Shown piece by piece: positions 1 to 13,083 of a stretch of 64,000 nucleotides of DNA; position 1 is the stretch's first letter; every line of letters starts with the position of its first letter. Made by a program: the position numbers and the translations under genes. Origin of the DNA: Oscheius dolichura (Eukaryota > Nematoda > Chromadorea > Rhabditida > Rhabditidae); NCBI GenBank assembly GCA_932521035.1, contig OW051494.1, positions 2,652,001 to 2,716,000 of the forward strand, read 5' to 3'. Under the pieces are notes generated by a model that was given only the letters and a program-made list of their open reading frames with translations, made no database searches and was not told the DNA's origin.

Positions 1-983
1 GTCTGAGCACTGGAGGCCGATCCAGGGGCATCCGCCATCCTCGCAGTAATTGTGGCCAGTGATCTCGACCAGGAAGTCATTCTGCTCCGGGGAGACGATA
101 ATCGGCAAGGTGGCGTTGTCCCAGGCACAGAACCTTATCGACTCGGAGTACGTCCTCCACGAGGCGTCGAACTGAAACTTTCGCCTTCCAGTGGCCGAGG
201 GGAGGAGGACACCTACCTTGTAGCATTTACAGTCAACCGTAAACAATTTGTAATCCGGGCTGCAGGTGGCTGTAGCTGAAAAAGAGGCGGATTCTAATGG
301 AGGAGACATTTACAAGGACAGATGATAGGACAAGTCGGCTGGGGAGGAGGACAAGTGGCCGGTGGCAGAGTGGACGGGACAGAGTCTACCGGACTCATTG
401 AGCAGACAAACGGCTTCTCCGTGTTGCACATCTCCTTTCTGAAGGGTCGTAAATGAAAAGAAAGGGGCAAGACCCACGTCCAGAAGTTATCTAGACTTCG
501 GACAGCGGCGCATTGATAGGCACTCGGGTCGGAGGGCTGCGACTCGGCCCAGTTGGCATAGGACAGCGAGGCGTTGGCTGTCCATGACCATTGAGAGGAG
601 ACGAGAAGACTAGCGCCTATCCAGAAACTGGGGATATGTGTGCTGGCCGCTACTAGGCCTGGAGAGGATAAAAAGTGGAGTGGGCGGATTACCGGAGACG
701 TAGGAGTTCTCAAATCCATTCTGGATGGAGACCAACGTGGCGCCGAAGGAGTTGCACTGCTTTTCGGATATGAGGAAGGAGGACGACGAGTTGATGAATT
801 TATAACATCTGATGAGGAATTTAACAAGGATTACTGTAAGGCCCCCAAGGAGGGTGCCTCTCCCTCCTCAGAGGATACCTTAACCTACTTTTGAAAGAGA
901 CTCTCGTAGACGGCATCCGGGGGACAGGTCGCCTGGACGAGGGAGAGGAGAACAAGCCGGGCAACTGCTCGAAGTAACAACAT
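1..983 (-). CDS. Secreted protein with two C-type lectin domains (runs off left edge)
   Basis: The start at 983 opens a clear signal peptide (MLLLRAVARLVLLSLVQA) followed by CPPDAVYESLFQK. After a short intron comes a C-type lectin domain: CYKF, then QCNSFGATLVSIQNGFENSY, FWIGAS, WSWT, LSYANW, QCAAV and finally MCNTEKPFVCS. A proline-rich linker (about 390-320) joins it to a second lectin domain, of which CYK, FCAWDNATLPIIVSPEQNDF and CPWIGLQC are visible before the window ends. Introns at about 655-695 and 440-480 are roughly 40 nt with GT..AG ends. Such tandem lectin proteins are secreted and bind glycans or act in innate recognition; sugar preference cannot be read, and I do not see a clear EPN or QPD calcium site. 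The family call is firm; the gene is partial. Confidence 0.85.
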
Positions 984-996
984 TTCCGCCAGATAA

Positions 997-1130
997 GGAG
1001 GCTTATAAATCAATCCAAATAGGGGCAGTCTTTGATTAGGGGCATTCCACTTTTTTCAAATATACAAGACACCGGTCAAGCTAGTCAGCAGCGACTTCCG
1101 GGGATTTACGGGTGCTGTCTAGGAATTGCT
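997..1130. repeat. Dispersed repeat, copy 1
   Basis: Shares blocks with 3431-3565: TTATAAATCAATC, then GGGCAT-CCCACTTTTT, AAATATACAAG and a terminal TACGGGTGCTG. It covers the region just upstream of the lectin gene on the minus strand, so it may contribute its promoter (the reverse strand carries a TTTATAAG box). The rest of 984-1389 shows no coding signal. Confidence 0.6.
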
Positions 1131-1389
1131 CGTTGTTTCGCCCAATCCTGACCCTGAATAGATAAAAAGTATGGCATTTATTATACTATACGGCCTTATG
1201 TCTCATATAAAATCTTTAAAAAGTGGAAAACTAAGGCGGAATGTATAGACTACAGGTTGATAATCACAATGAATAAGACTGAACAAGTGACTAGTATGAT
1301 AGGCAACAAATTGTACCCAATATAAGTTGTAGACCCGGAAAATTGAGGGCAGATTATATAAAATAAACTAATAAAACCAAGGAGAAAAC

Positions 1390-4424
<3,035 letters not shown>

Positions 4425-5103
4425 GGCGAAGTAGCAGAGGTTATCTGGAAGGAAAATCAGCTTTTTGTTGGGAATTTAGACAGGAAAAGGCTCCTCCTGC
4501 TCAATTGAGAGTCGTTTTTGGTATAGAATTATAAAACCATCGAAATTGGCCACTTTTCCAGTAGGAAACGGACAAAACTAACCTTATATCCAGTTTTGGG
4601 GAAGAATTCTAACTTTTAGCGAGAGAAGAAGAGAGACGACGCAGAACTCGGCGAGTAGTGGTTAGCTTTCGTGGCAAGATGCGGCCTTTTGGCCAGTGGC
4701 GGCCAGAACCGAAACAGAGCGACCCTCTCAGACATTAGCCGGTGAATTGCTAGACAAATTATGGATTTCCAGTCATAAAATGCAGTAAAATATGTCTTTC
4801 TTTTTTGAAATGTTCGAAAATAGTCGTAGAATGATCCAATATTCTGAAAATCTTCAAAGAACTGGTCCTGGCTCGATCAAATCCTGATTTGAAATGAGAG
4901 GGCAATAATTTTCTAATATATCAAAGGGTTGAGGAACACGAGTAAGACAGTAAGACCGGAGAAAGGGCGCCTCCAGGGGGAGGATGGGGTCTTCTCGGCG
5001 GGACGACAAGGCCAATTCAAGGAGACGGTCCGACACGGGGATAGAAGACGACTCCCTCGCAGCAACACGTTTATTCGAAAAGACAGATAAATGGAGGATA
5101 TAT
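4425..5103. other. Gap without a recognised gene
   Basis: Short reading frames occur on both strands but none has a family signature or convincing splice structure. It holds the 5' flank of the mannosidase and the 3' flank of the small gene ending at 5104. The C-rich stretch around 4960-5050 looks like untranslated sequence. Confidence 0.4.
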
Positions 5104-5472
5104 TCAATGGAAAAAATGTTTGACCCTATCGATAAATTTGGTGAAGAAGCTCTTGTCCCTGTGCTCTGCCAGCCGGGAGGCTACCTCCTTCAATTCTTGT
5201 TGTTTCTTTTCCGTGTTCTTTAACAGGGCCCATCCTTCCTAAAAGAGAGAGGACATCCTCCCCGAGGATAGACTTACAGGGTCGAGACATTCCAATCCGA
5301 TTACCTCTTTGCCTTGGTCGTCTTCCGTCGGGCATCTTCGACTGGTAGCGATTAATAAGAAGGAGACACCTACTTACGGAGTAGGGTTGACGCCTTTTTG
5401 CTCTTGGAGAGGAATGGAGGCGGTTACAGCCACAATAATGCTCAATACGAGGAGGAAAAACAGGAAGTTCAT
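5104..5472 (-). CDS. Small secreted protein, about 97 residues
   Basis: The start at 5470-5472 opens a strong signal peptide (MNFLFFLLVLSIIVAVTASI). Splicing two introns of 35-45 nt (about 5377-5345 and 5274-5238) gives one continuous frame: PLQEQKGVNPTP, RRCPTEDDQGKEVIGLECLD, then a charged helix-forming tail EGWALLKNTEKKQQELKEVA ending in KFIDRVKHFFH at 5104. Only two cysteines are visible. I do not recognise the family. A CTTTCAG acceptor sits 16 nt upstream of the start, as at several other genes here. The spliced frame and signal peptide make a real gene likely. Confidence 0.6.
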
Positions 5473-5713
5473 TTGAATCTCGCTGTTCTGAAAGGGAACG
5501 ACGGTGAGAGAGGCCTGCCCACTTGGTGAATAACCTGGAAGGAGCCAAGTGCCAAAGGAATGGGTCGACCGGGTCTATCTAGCTAGGCCACGTAACTTCA
5601 ATAGAAGACTGCGAACATCACAGGTTACCTAGGGCGGCCGGCTCCAATTGTCCCCCAAAAATCCATTGTGAACCAGACGAAAAGAATGGGGTGCAAAGGT
5701 TGCTAGCCCTCCA

Positions 5714-6033
5714 TTAGTTGAGCCGTCTTCTTAGCTCCGCCCCCTTGAAACGCCCCTCTTTTACTACAGAGGCTACTGTATTCCGGATGTCATAACATAC
5801 CCGGCTCATTGCCGTGAAGTTTCTATCACTCCAGGTCAAGTCCTGAACCAGCAGAGGGTGGCATGGACGAGTAGACAGGACAACTGGGGACAGCAGATTA
5901 ATGTCAGCAGATGCAGTGCAAAGTGCGAATTGTGAAGACGGGCACAAGGTAGACTCATTAGCTGGCAGACAACGAGGGCCTCCTTCCAGCCTTCTGACCT
6001 ACCGGTCTCGCCGTCTCTTGGCCAAACTGACAT
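5714..6033 (-). CDS. Small protein of unknown function, two exons
   Basis: Exons 6033-6003 and 5961-5714, separated by a 41-nt GT..AG intron, join in frame to give 92 residues starting MSVWPRDGETANESTLCPSS and ending EGRFKGAELRRRLN. It has four cysteines, two in the first half spaced CPSSQFALC, and no signal peptide from this start. No family recognised. An upstream exon supplying a secretion signal is possible. Evidence is only the open spliced frame and normal splice sites, so confidence is moderate. Confidence 0.4.
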
Positions 6034-6202
6034 CCCATATTAGTAGAGTAGGAGTTGAAGAATATCAAAGCATCGGTGGGTCTTCCTATGATACCATGAG
6101 CACCCTTCGTTCTCGTCCACGACTTCACGTGAAGTTAACCCACAATTTAACAAGTCACGTGCATATAGAATCTATTGCCAGCTTCAAATACAATATTAAC
6201 AT

Positions 6203-6927
6203 TTATTCATTCTCGTATTCTTCGTCCCCTTCCTCAGGCTCCGTCGCTCGTCCCTCTTCCACGATTTTCTGTTCCTCCTCCTCTTCCTTCTGCTCCCTCT
6301 CTTTCTCCTCCTCTTCCATTTTCACTTGTTCTTCTCGAATCTTTTTCAGCTCGTCTCGGTCTTTTCTATCCTTCTCATACGGCTTCCAAGCCCCCGAAGA
6401 GTGCCAATGCTCTGGAAATGGATGGATACAGAGAAGACGAGCCTCGTTGGTTTCAATACACTGAAAGAAGACTCACTGACGGTGTCGTGGATCTCCCGGT
6501 AGGGGAAACTCCGTGTCTAAAATATTCTTTGCTTTTGAAAGAGATAAACTAACAATTGGAGGGAGGAGGCCCTTCGCTCTCCAGAGAGCCTGTGCCGCGA
6601 GGAAGACTGTCCCCGTCGTCAGCCCGATGCACATTCCATAGACCTGGAAGAGGATTAAAAAGACGAGCTTCCTACCTTGCAGAAGAAGTTATTATACCGG
6701 CCGATTTTGCTAAAGGCAAAGCCTTCGGATGTGCCTAATTTCCTCTTGGGAGTGCACTGGGTGGCCCGCTTTGGATTGTCATAGGCGCAGGGGTGTCTGC
6801 CGCGTTGGGTTACTGTAACGGCAGACAGGACCTACTTGAATTTCGGGAGATCACGAGCCGTCAATTTAATACTGTAAATCGATGGGGAGAGGAGGGAGAA
6901 GAAGAGCAACGAGTGAAGGAGATCCAT
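6203..6927 (-). CDS. Type I single-pass membrane protein with acidic coiled-coil tail
   Basis: The start at 6925-6927 gives a signal peptide (MDLLHSLLFFSLLSPSIYS). After a 39-nt intron follow HPCAYDNPKRATQC, FAFSKIGRYNNFFCK and a membrane segment VYGMCIGLTTGTVFLAAQAL (about 6640-6580). Two more short introns lead through TRSFPYREIHDTV and HWHSSGAWKPYEKDRKDRDE into a long Glu/Lys coiled coil ending EEGDEEYENE at 6203. About 180 residues. Three or four cysteines lie on the presumed lumenal side. I do not recognise the family; an ER or cell-surface membrane protein with a cytosolic charged tail is an inference from topology. Confidence 0.65.
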
Positions 6928-7026
6928 TCGAGAATAGAAGAACCTCCCTTCCCCCGGTCACGCCACTCGACACACAGGGGGAAAACACTCGATCTTTATT
7001 CGATAAATACATACATCCCGTGTGTC

Positions 7027-10000
7027 TTAAATTGTTCCCGTCGTCTCAGAATTGCCATTCTTATCCGGTAGAGACTCCTCCCCGCCGAGGGGGACGAGTT
7101 CCTTCGGCGAAAGGGGCTCGGCCCGGGAGGTCGGGCAGAAGGTCGTCACCAGTACTGGTAACACGAAGAGGCCATGAACTAGTCCTGGAGAATAGAAGTT
7201 AGAGAAGAGGAGGGGAGGAGACTGACCAACTCCGACGACGATAAAGACCGTCTTGGCGAAGGCCACAATGGCATAGGTCGGCACGAGGATGAGCGGCAGC
7301 ATACAAAGGAAGGTCGAGAGACCGGCCTGGATCATCGGAGCGGCCATCTCATCGAGACTCTTGAAGAGCCTCTCCACCGGGGAGCCACGACTTCGATAGA
7401 ACTGGTAGGCCACGTGGGCGGTGTAATCCACACTAAACTAGGTATTATTTGGAGGGGGAGAGGAGGAGGCCCGCCTGAAGCCAGTGGCCAGCAGCACGTC
7501 GACCTGGGTGACGGGATCCAGATCAGCTCCCCACCAGCCGAGACAGCCGACCAGACCTGGGAAATATGTTTATTGGGTCTTGATAGGAACCTACAGTAAC
7601 AGATGGAAGTAATGGTAAAGGTGATAATAATGACACCAATCCGACTGGAGACGAAGAGGAGACAGACGATGGCCATGCAGGCCACGGTAACGGCAATGCT
7701 ACCGATGAGATCATTTCGAACCTGGAGGAGTCATCTATTTAAAGGAGGGAATAGTACCGTAAGAATTAGAGAAAGGACAGGAGAATCCACGTCGAAGAGG
7801 GTCGCGTTGAATTCCGGATGACTGGAGAGAACACCGCGGATGGTGCTGACGAACTGGGCGCGGTTGGCCCATTCGGCCATTCCCTTCCCGATCAGGGAGA
7901 AGCCGAAGGACTTGAGCTCACCTCTGGGATATATATAAATGGGAGAGGTACAGTAACCCACTCTGAATTATTAGAGGACTTGGTAAAGTGGACATTGGGT
8001 GGGAGGCCCATCTGCCTGAGCCAGTAGTCGAGATTCGTTGTCGAGGGCACGTAGTCCGTCTCCCCGTGAAGAAATTGTGTCAGGCCCCAGATCTGAATCC
8101 CCTCTTTATATAAACAAGGTTTAGAGTGACCTTCTTGTCAAATTCCAGATAAGGAGTCAAGAAGAGCAGGGTGCGATCCCGCCCATAGGCCCCGGGGATG
8201 CTCTCCAGCTGGCCAACCATGGTCATGAATTCCTTGTAATCCAGTTCGTCGCTGATGTCTGGCGGGTCGTTGACATAAATGTTGACAGGGAAATACGTAT
8301 CGAAGACGGGCCGGATGCCAACCAGTGAGAACATCAGGGGTGAGTCGGCCGGGAAGCCCTTGGCCGGCTCGAAGGTGGACTTCATGGTGAAGACGCCAAT
8401 GGAACAGAAGGAGTAGAAGACGGCCAGCGCGATGAGACATGTGAGTCGGCCCTTCTTCGACGTCAAGAATTCTGTATACTAAACGGGGAGGAGGCTGTAG
8501 ACAGGCGTCGTCCCCTTACCTTCATGAGCCCCTCGGCGTCTTTCTTCTTCTCCGCCACGCTGCGATATTGCTCGTCCTCCACGCACAAAAACACCACGGG
8601 GGCCAGGACGGTGTAGGTGAAGGCATAGTCCAGGACGAGGGCGACCGATGTGGAGAGACAGAAGAGGGACATCTGGAAGGGAGGATACTCAACCAATCCA
8701 TCGGGGGCCACCTGCCTGGGGGGTGGGGGTGAAGAAGCCAACTCCGAAGGCGATTATATTGGTGATGGAGGTGATGGTGATCGATGGGCCGACGTCCACA
8801 ATGACCCGGCGGAGACGCGTTGCCCTGTCCTGGATAGACGAACGGGCTCTCCATCGATGCATCAGTATGAAGGCATCATCCACACCTACAGTATCCCTTA
8901 TATTTTATTCGAAGGGGATCTGTTACCAATTCCCAGGACGAGAAAGGGTGTGACGCACTGCATGGAGTAGATGGGATAGCCGATCCAGGCCAGGAAGCCG
9001 AATGCCGCCAAGGTGGCCAGGAACGGAGTGAGGATTGTGGCAGTGACTGAAAGAATAGGGGAGAGGTGATGGTACAAAAGGAGAGGCTACCTAGAAGGGG
9101 CACCATTTTGAGGGGACTCTGGTGCCAGACGACGACGACCACGAAGACGAAGAGCAACACGAAGCCGATGGTCATGAGCATCGTGGCCTCGAGGGCCCCT
9201 CTGACCATTTCCTTGTTGGCTATTTCGTCTCCAAAGATGGTGAAGTTGACCAGAGACGAGAAATCCCCCGTCTTGCTCAATTCGAACAGCTGCTGGGTCA
9301 CATTCTAGAGGGCCACTTGGGGGAGAGGCGGGGGAGGACGCCTACCTTGTAGCTCTCCTTACGGGCCGGGGTGTCGGCCCTGGTAAAGTACCACAAAATG
9401 ATCCGGTCTATTTGAAGATGCTGTTTGGAGAAGGTCCTGGACGACTTGTCTAAAAGGGGAAAGGTGGAAGAATGGGGGGGGGGGGAGGATGTGACCTGTC
9501 TCGGGCACGTCCCTCATATGCATTCCGAGGAACAGCGGCAGGGAGGAGATGTTCGTGACGGGGAAGGAGACGGCAGTCGAGGAGGAGTTCTTCTCTTTCT
9601 AGGGAGAATAAAATAAAAGAGGGGGAGGACACTCACTAGGAAGGTGTGAAAAGGACGATTCAGACCGCACATCGGGTCGCAGGCCTTCTGCCCGGAACTG
9701 TCTTCAATTGAGATGGCCGTCGTTATTTCCTTGTCTAATCGGAGGATCTAAACTTTTGGTTAGAGATTTTTGGCACATTTTTTTAATGGATATAATGTAT
9801 TAAAAATAAATAAAAAATAGAAGGCTTTCTATTATTTTATCAGCTCAATAAAAATAGGGGGGAACAGCGAAAAGGGGTCCTCCTCGATCTTTCCCCTAAT
9901 TTCGGCCGGAAAGAGACAGGGGGATACGGTAGGCGCCGTCCTCCGCTCCAATTCCAGGGCAGAAACGTAAACATCTTTGGGTAAAAAGAATTTCTCTCTG

Positions 10001-10454
10001 CCGAGACTGTACGGGTGCAGGGGATCGGAATTAATCTGCCCTGAAGACAGCGGCCAGGGAAGACGTACCTCCCGCAGATGGTCCTCCCTCAAGACGTCTC
10101 CTCCATCCTTCGACTGAAAGACACAAAACGCCCTCTGGGGATAAATAGATAAATTATAGAATTTTAAAAATGCCTCTGTCTCCCTGAAAATGGCCTCCTT
10201 ATTTTTAACCAAAAGGGTCCTGCCCACCTGGATGTCTGGGAGTCGATGGGCGAGAATGACCGCCGTATATCGTGTTCGAAGTGTACATTGAGCAGGCCCG
10301 TCGAGAGGGCTATCACCGCCAGAAGACTTCCTGAAAATCGGTGTTTTCTCTTTCTCGCCCGGTGATAGACCAATGTTTTGACGCGTCCTCCCGGGAAAGG
10401 TGAACCTGTTTCGCGTGCCACGCACATGAACAATCGAAATGTTTTAGTCAGCAA
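7027..10454 (-). CDS. Patched-related (PTR/PTCHD-type) multi-pass membrane protein with sterol-sensing domain
   Basis: RND-superfamily protein related to Patched; family members move or sense sterols or lipids and bind hedgehog-like ligands. In order: first membrane helix (SLLAVIALSTGLLNVHFEHD), large extracellular loop (AISIEDSSGQKACDPMCGLN; NVTQQLFELSKTGDFSSLVN), then the sterol-sensing block with GVDDAFILMHRWRARSS, SITITSITNIIAFGVGF and FCLSTSVALVLDYAFTYTVL, a second extracellular loop (STFEPAKGFPADSPLMFSLV), and the C-terminal five-helix half with DPVTQVDVLLATGFSVDYTA, HVAYQFYRSRG and GLSTFLCMLPLILVPTYAIV. Stop at 7027. More than ten introns of about 38-50 nt. The GVDDAF and GFSVDYTAH motifs are diagnostic. 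The N-terminus is uncertain: the frame opens near 10454, and an exon at 10586-10745 may belong to it. Confidence 0.85.
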
Positions 10455-10585
10455 AAGAGACGAAGAGGATCCAGCGGATGGATCAGCCGGCCGGGGGAGA
10501 TTGGGAGCAGAGCAACAGCCAAAAACATCCGTATCTCCCCGGGCAATTATGGCGGCCGGTAGCCATGGCCCCCTTTTATTCTAAC

Positions 10586-10745
10586 CGGCAGGTGTCCTCC
10601 CGTCATTAACCGGGTACAGGTCATAAATTAGGGATTTCTTGACCACAGAGAATCCCTTTGCACTGGAAAATCCCCTCAAATCCTTGGCGCCGAATAGACA
10701 CCTCTGAGTAGCTTCGTCAATGACGACTGGAAAGGATGACGCCAT
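10586..10745 (-). CDS. Possible first exon of the patched-related gene, or a separate short gene
   Basis: An ATG at 10743-10745 opens 53 codons (MASSFPVVIDEATQRCLFGA, later AKGFSVVKKSLIYDLYPVND) ending at a good donor, CCG/GTTAG. No domain recognised. It lies just 5' of the patched-related gene on the same strand. No transcript evidence links the two. Confidence 0.3.
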
Positions 10746-12103
10746 TTTTAAGGGGATTTGAAGGATTTAGAGGCTGGGGAAAACACAAGAAATTAGGAGC
10801 ACGTGACAGAGAGCAGCAAATGAATTGCAAAATAATATCTAGATGGCTGTAGTCTCTAAAAATAGAAACCTCATTCTATTAAATTGCCGTATTATCACGT
10901 TCTTTTGTTATAGCTCAAGTTTTCCATTATAAATCAATTATTTTTGTAATTTTTCCTATTCGAAATAACTCGGCACTCCTCTTGAAATAGTGACAGTTAA
11001 AAGAACTCTGAACTGGAATGCTGAAGGTCAAACAACTGTTCATTTCTGTCGCTGACGTTTTAAATTATTCGTATAACTAGAAAATAAAGAGAAAATCGAA
11101 AACTCAATTGAAGAAAAATAGATTAAAAATGTAGAGGGAGGCTACAACTGACAAACCTGTGATTGAGAGTACAGGAAATCTGGTGAGAAGCCGGGCAACG
11201 AGATCACTCAACTCGTCCCACATCTCCTGCTGAAAATCAAACATTTCCGTGTTTTTCTCTCTTTCTTTGGGGTCATAAAGCGACAGAGAGAAACAGGAAA
11301 CTTACAAAATAATAAAAAAACCGGAGCCAGCCGGGAGGTAGTGTCCTTTTTGGAGAAGGCTGGGGGTGCAGCAGGGGAAGAACTGGAAATCAGCCATTAA
11401 TCGTTCGATCAGAAAGGAGGGAAAGGGTTCAAAAAGAGAAGGAGTAAGGGGCAAAATACCCCCAAAAGGATGACCTTGAAAAATGAAGCACAAACCGCGC
11501 CAGCTGTTCTGTGGCTGGTTTTTGCCCAGGAGGTGCGGGGAGAGAGAGAGAGAGAGTGCTGGTGGACAGTCATTTCGACCAGTTTGTGTAATCCGCTGAT
11601 TACGGTGCGATTGAATGGCAGCTGGAGGAGAATGAGGGAAAGACAATTGCTGGTCGTGTTCTTGATAAGCAGCGCCAGGTTGTGTTGTACCATAATAGAG
11701 AGTCGCGTCGTGGGTTGAGCGAGAGCCATTGACTAGAGCGAGAGACCAGTTTAGCTGGCTGGTGGCAGGTGGAAGAGGGACAGAGTCAGTCCTCCTATTT
11801 TTCAAGGAGGAAAGCTGGCAATAAAACACGTATCCGGATGGCGCTCTCAGAAAGTGGATGCCGAGTTTCGATAAGCGGGAAGCAGCGGGACAGAGATTTG
11901 TGGCCGTTGAGACGACGTTTCATGAAATCACCAGAGAAGACGATTTTTAGGTGGTGGAGAAAGAAGAGAACACGACGTTTAAAGTTTTATAGACGCTATC
12001 TGATTTTTGACAGATGGTCTAACTATACGGCAAGGAGGAGAACGTATATTTATACAAGAAAATGATGCCGAATGATTGGAACGGGATGTGCGGCCGTGAG
12101 AGA
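10746..12103. other. Gap with possible small minus-strand exons
   Basis: The left part (10746-11130) is AT-rich and looks intergenic. Near 11145-11230 the minus strand has a spliceable exon (QEMWDELSDLVARLLTRFPV, acceptor GATTTTCAG, donor CAG/GTTTGT), and at 11560-11730 an open frame starting MALAQPTTRLSIMVQHNLAL. They could be one unrecognised gene, but I cannot join them confidently. A short GA tract sits at about 11538-11554. Confidence 0.3.
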
Positions 12104-12250
12104 TCATTGCTTTACAGGCTGGGCAGGTGCAAATGTGCCTAGATGTTGAAAGCAGTATAGAGAAAACAAGATTATCGGCAGCACGGCAGTCAGAGAGAAA
12201 ATTGTAAAACTTTTGACAAATTGTGCCATGTTTTGAAAGTGGAAGGCCAT
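12104..12250 (-). CDS. Candidate 48-residue membrane micropeptide
   Basis: An uninterrupted frame MAFHFQNMAQFVKSFTIFSL continues through a hydrophobic stretch (TAVLPIILFSLYCF) to the stop at 12104. Predicted single-pass. No family recognised, and a frame of this length can arise by chance in AT-rich DNA. Confidence 0.3.
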   Translation of the reverse strand: MAFHFQNMAQFVKSFTIFSLTAVLPIILFSLYCFQHLGTFAPAQPVKQ

Positions 12251-13083
12251 AGTGAATCGGCCCTGGAACAGTTAGAGGAACAAACACAGCGGGTCAACAT
12301 CTGTCTGCATGCCCTCTTCCTCCAAGGACATTGAGGGTTGTCCGTGACCAAACATAGTAAGAGGCGAGAGATAAATAAAATGTCGAAAAGGGAACTGCCG
12401 GCTAATGAACAACATTGCGAAACGAGGAGATTCGAAGAGCGCTTGTCATTCTCTTCAGCCGCGTTTTGTAGGCGCCCGTTTCTTATTTTTTGGTTGCTTG
12501 ATGTTTTGTTCCCTTTCGCTATTGAGGCTTCTTGTCTTATATTCTCGCACTTCAGTATATATTGAAAACCTCAAAAACAATTGACCTCATCACTACACAC
12601 GTTACATAAACAAAAATGGAACATATATGCATTCAATTTTATTGGGAAGAAATCTAGCGGCCTGAAATTTAGCCGTTTACTTCTTTTTGTTTAGAAACAG
12701 TACACTATATAATGGTAATTTGGTTTTCTTTTCTGCGTTAATATATTGTATTGTGCTTGTTTGGTAACTTGTTGGCGAACTTCATCACATCCTTTCTCTT
12801 TCTATTTGTTGTTTTTCAATTTGGCTTCTCTCCAATCCCTCTTTTGGACTTCTGGCTTCGCTACTTTGTCGGCGCTCGTCGCAATTTTGCGTACCAGTTC
12901 AATTTCTGCAAGCTCGTTTTCGCAGAATTTCATTACATTTCATATTTTCCGTCTTATTTTCCTCTTTCCAGTATTTGTAACTACATAGATGTTTCAGATA
13001 CGGATTTTGATATTTTTGGATGCATTAAATACGCTACAAAAACTTGGATATTGCTTTACAAGTTATAAACGTTGATATTTTAA
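12251..13083. other. Intergenic, AT-rich
   Basis: No convincing gene. Open frames at 12746-13068 on the plus strand are phenylalanine-rich and lack splice or family support. This is the 5' flank of the plus-strand gene starting at 13084. Confidence 0.4.

Noticed and set aside
5901-6464. 187-residue serine-rich plus-strand frame
   Set aside because: Its serine run is the complement of the Glu/Lys coiled coil of the minus-strand membrane protein.
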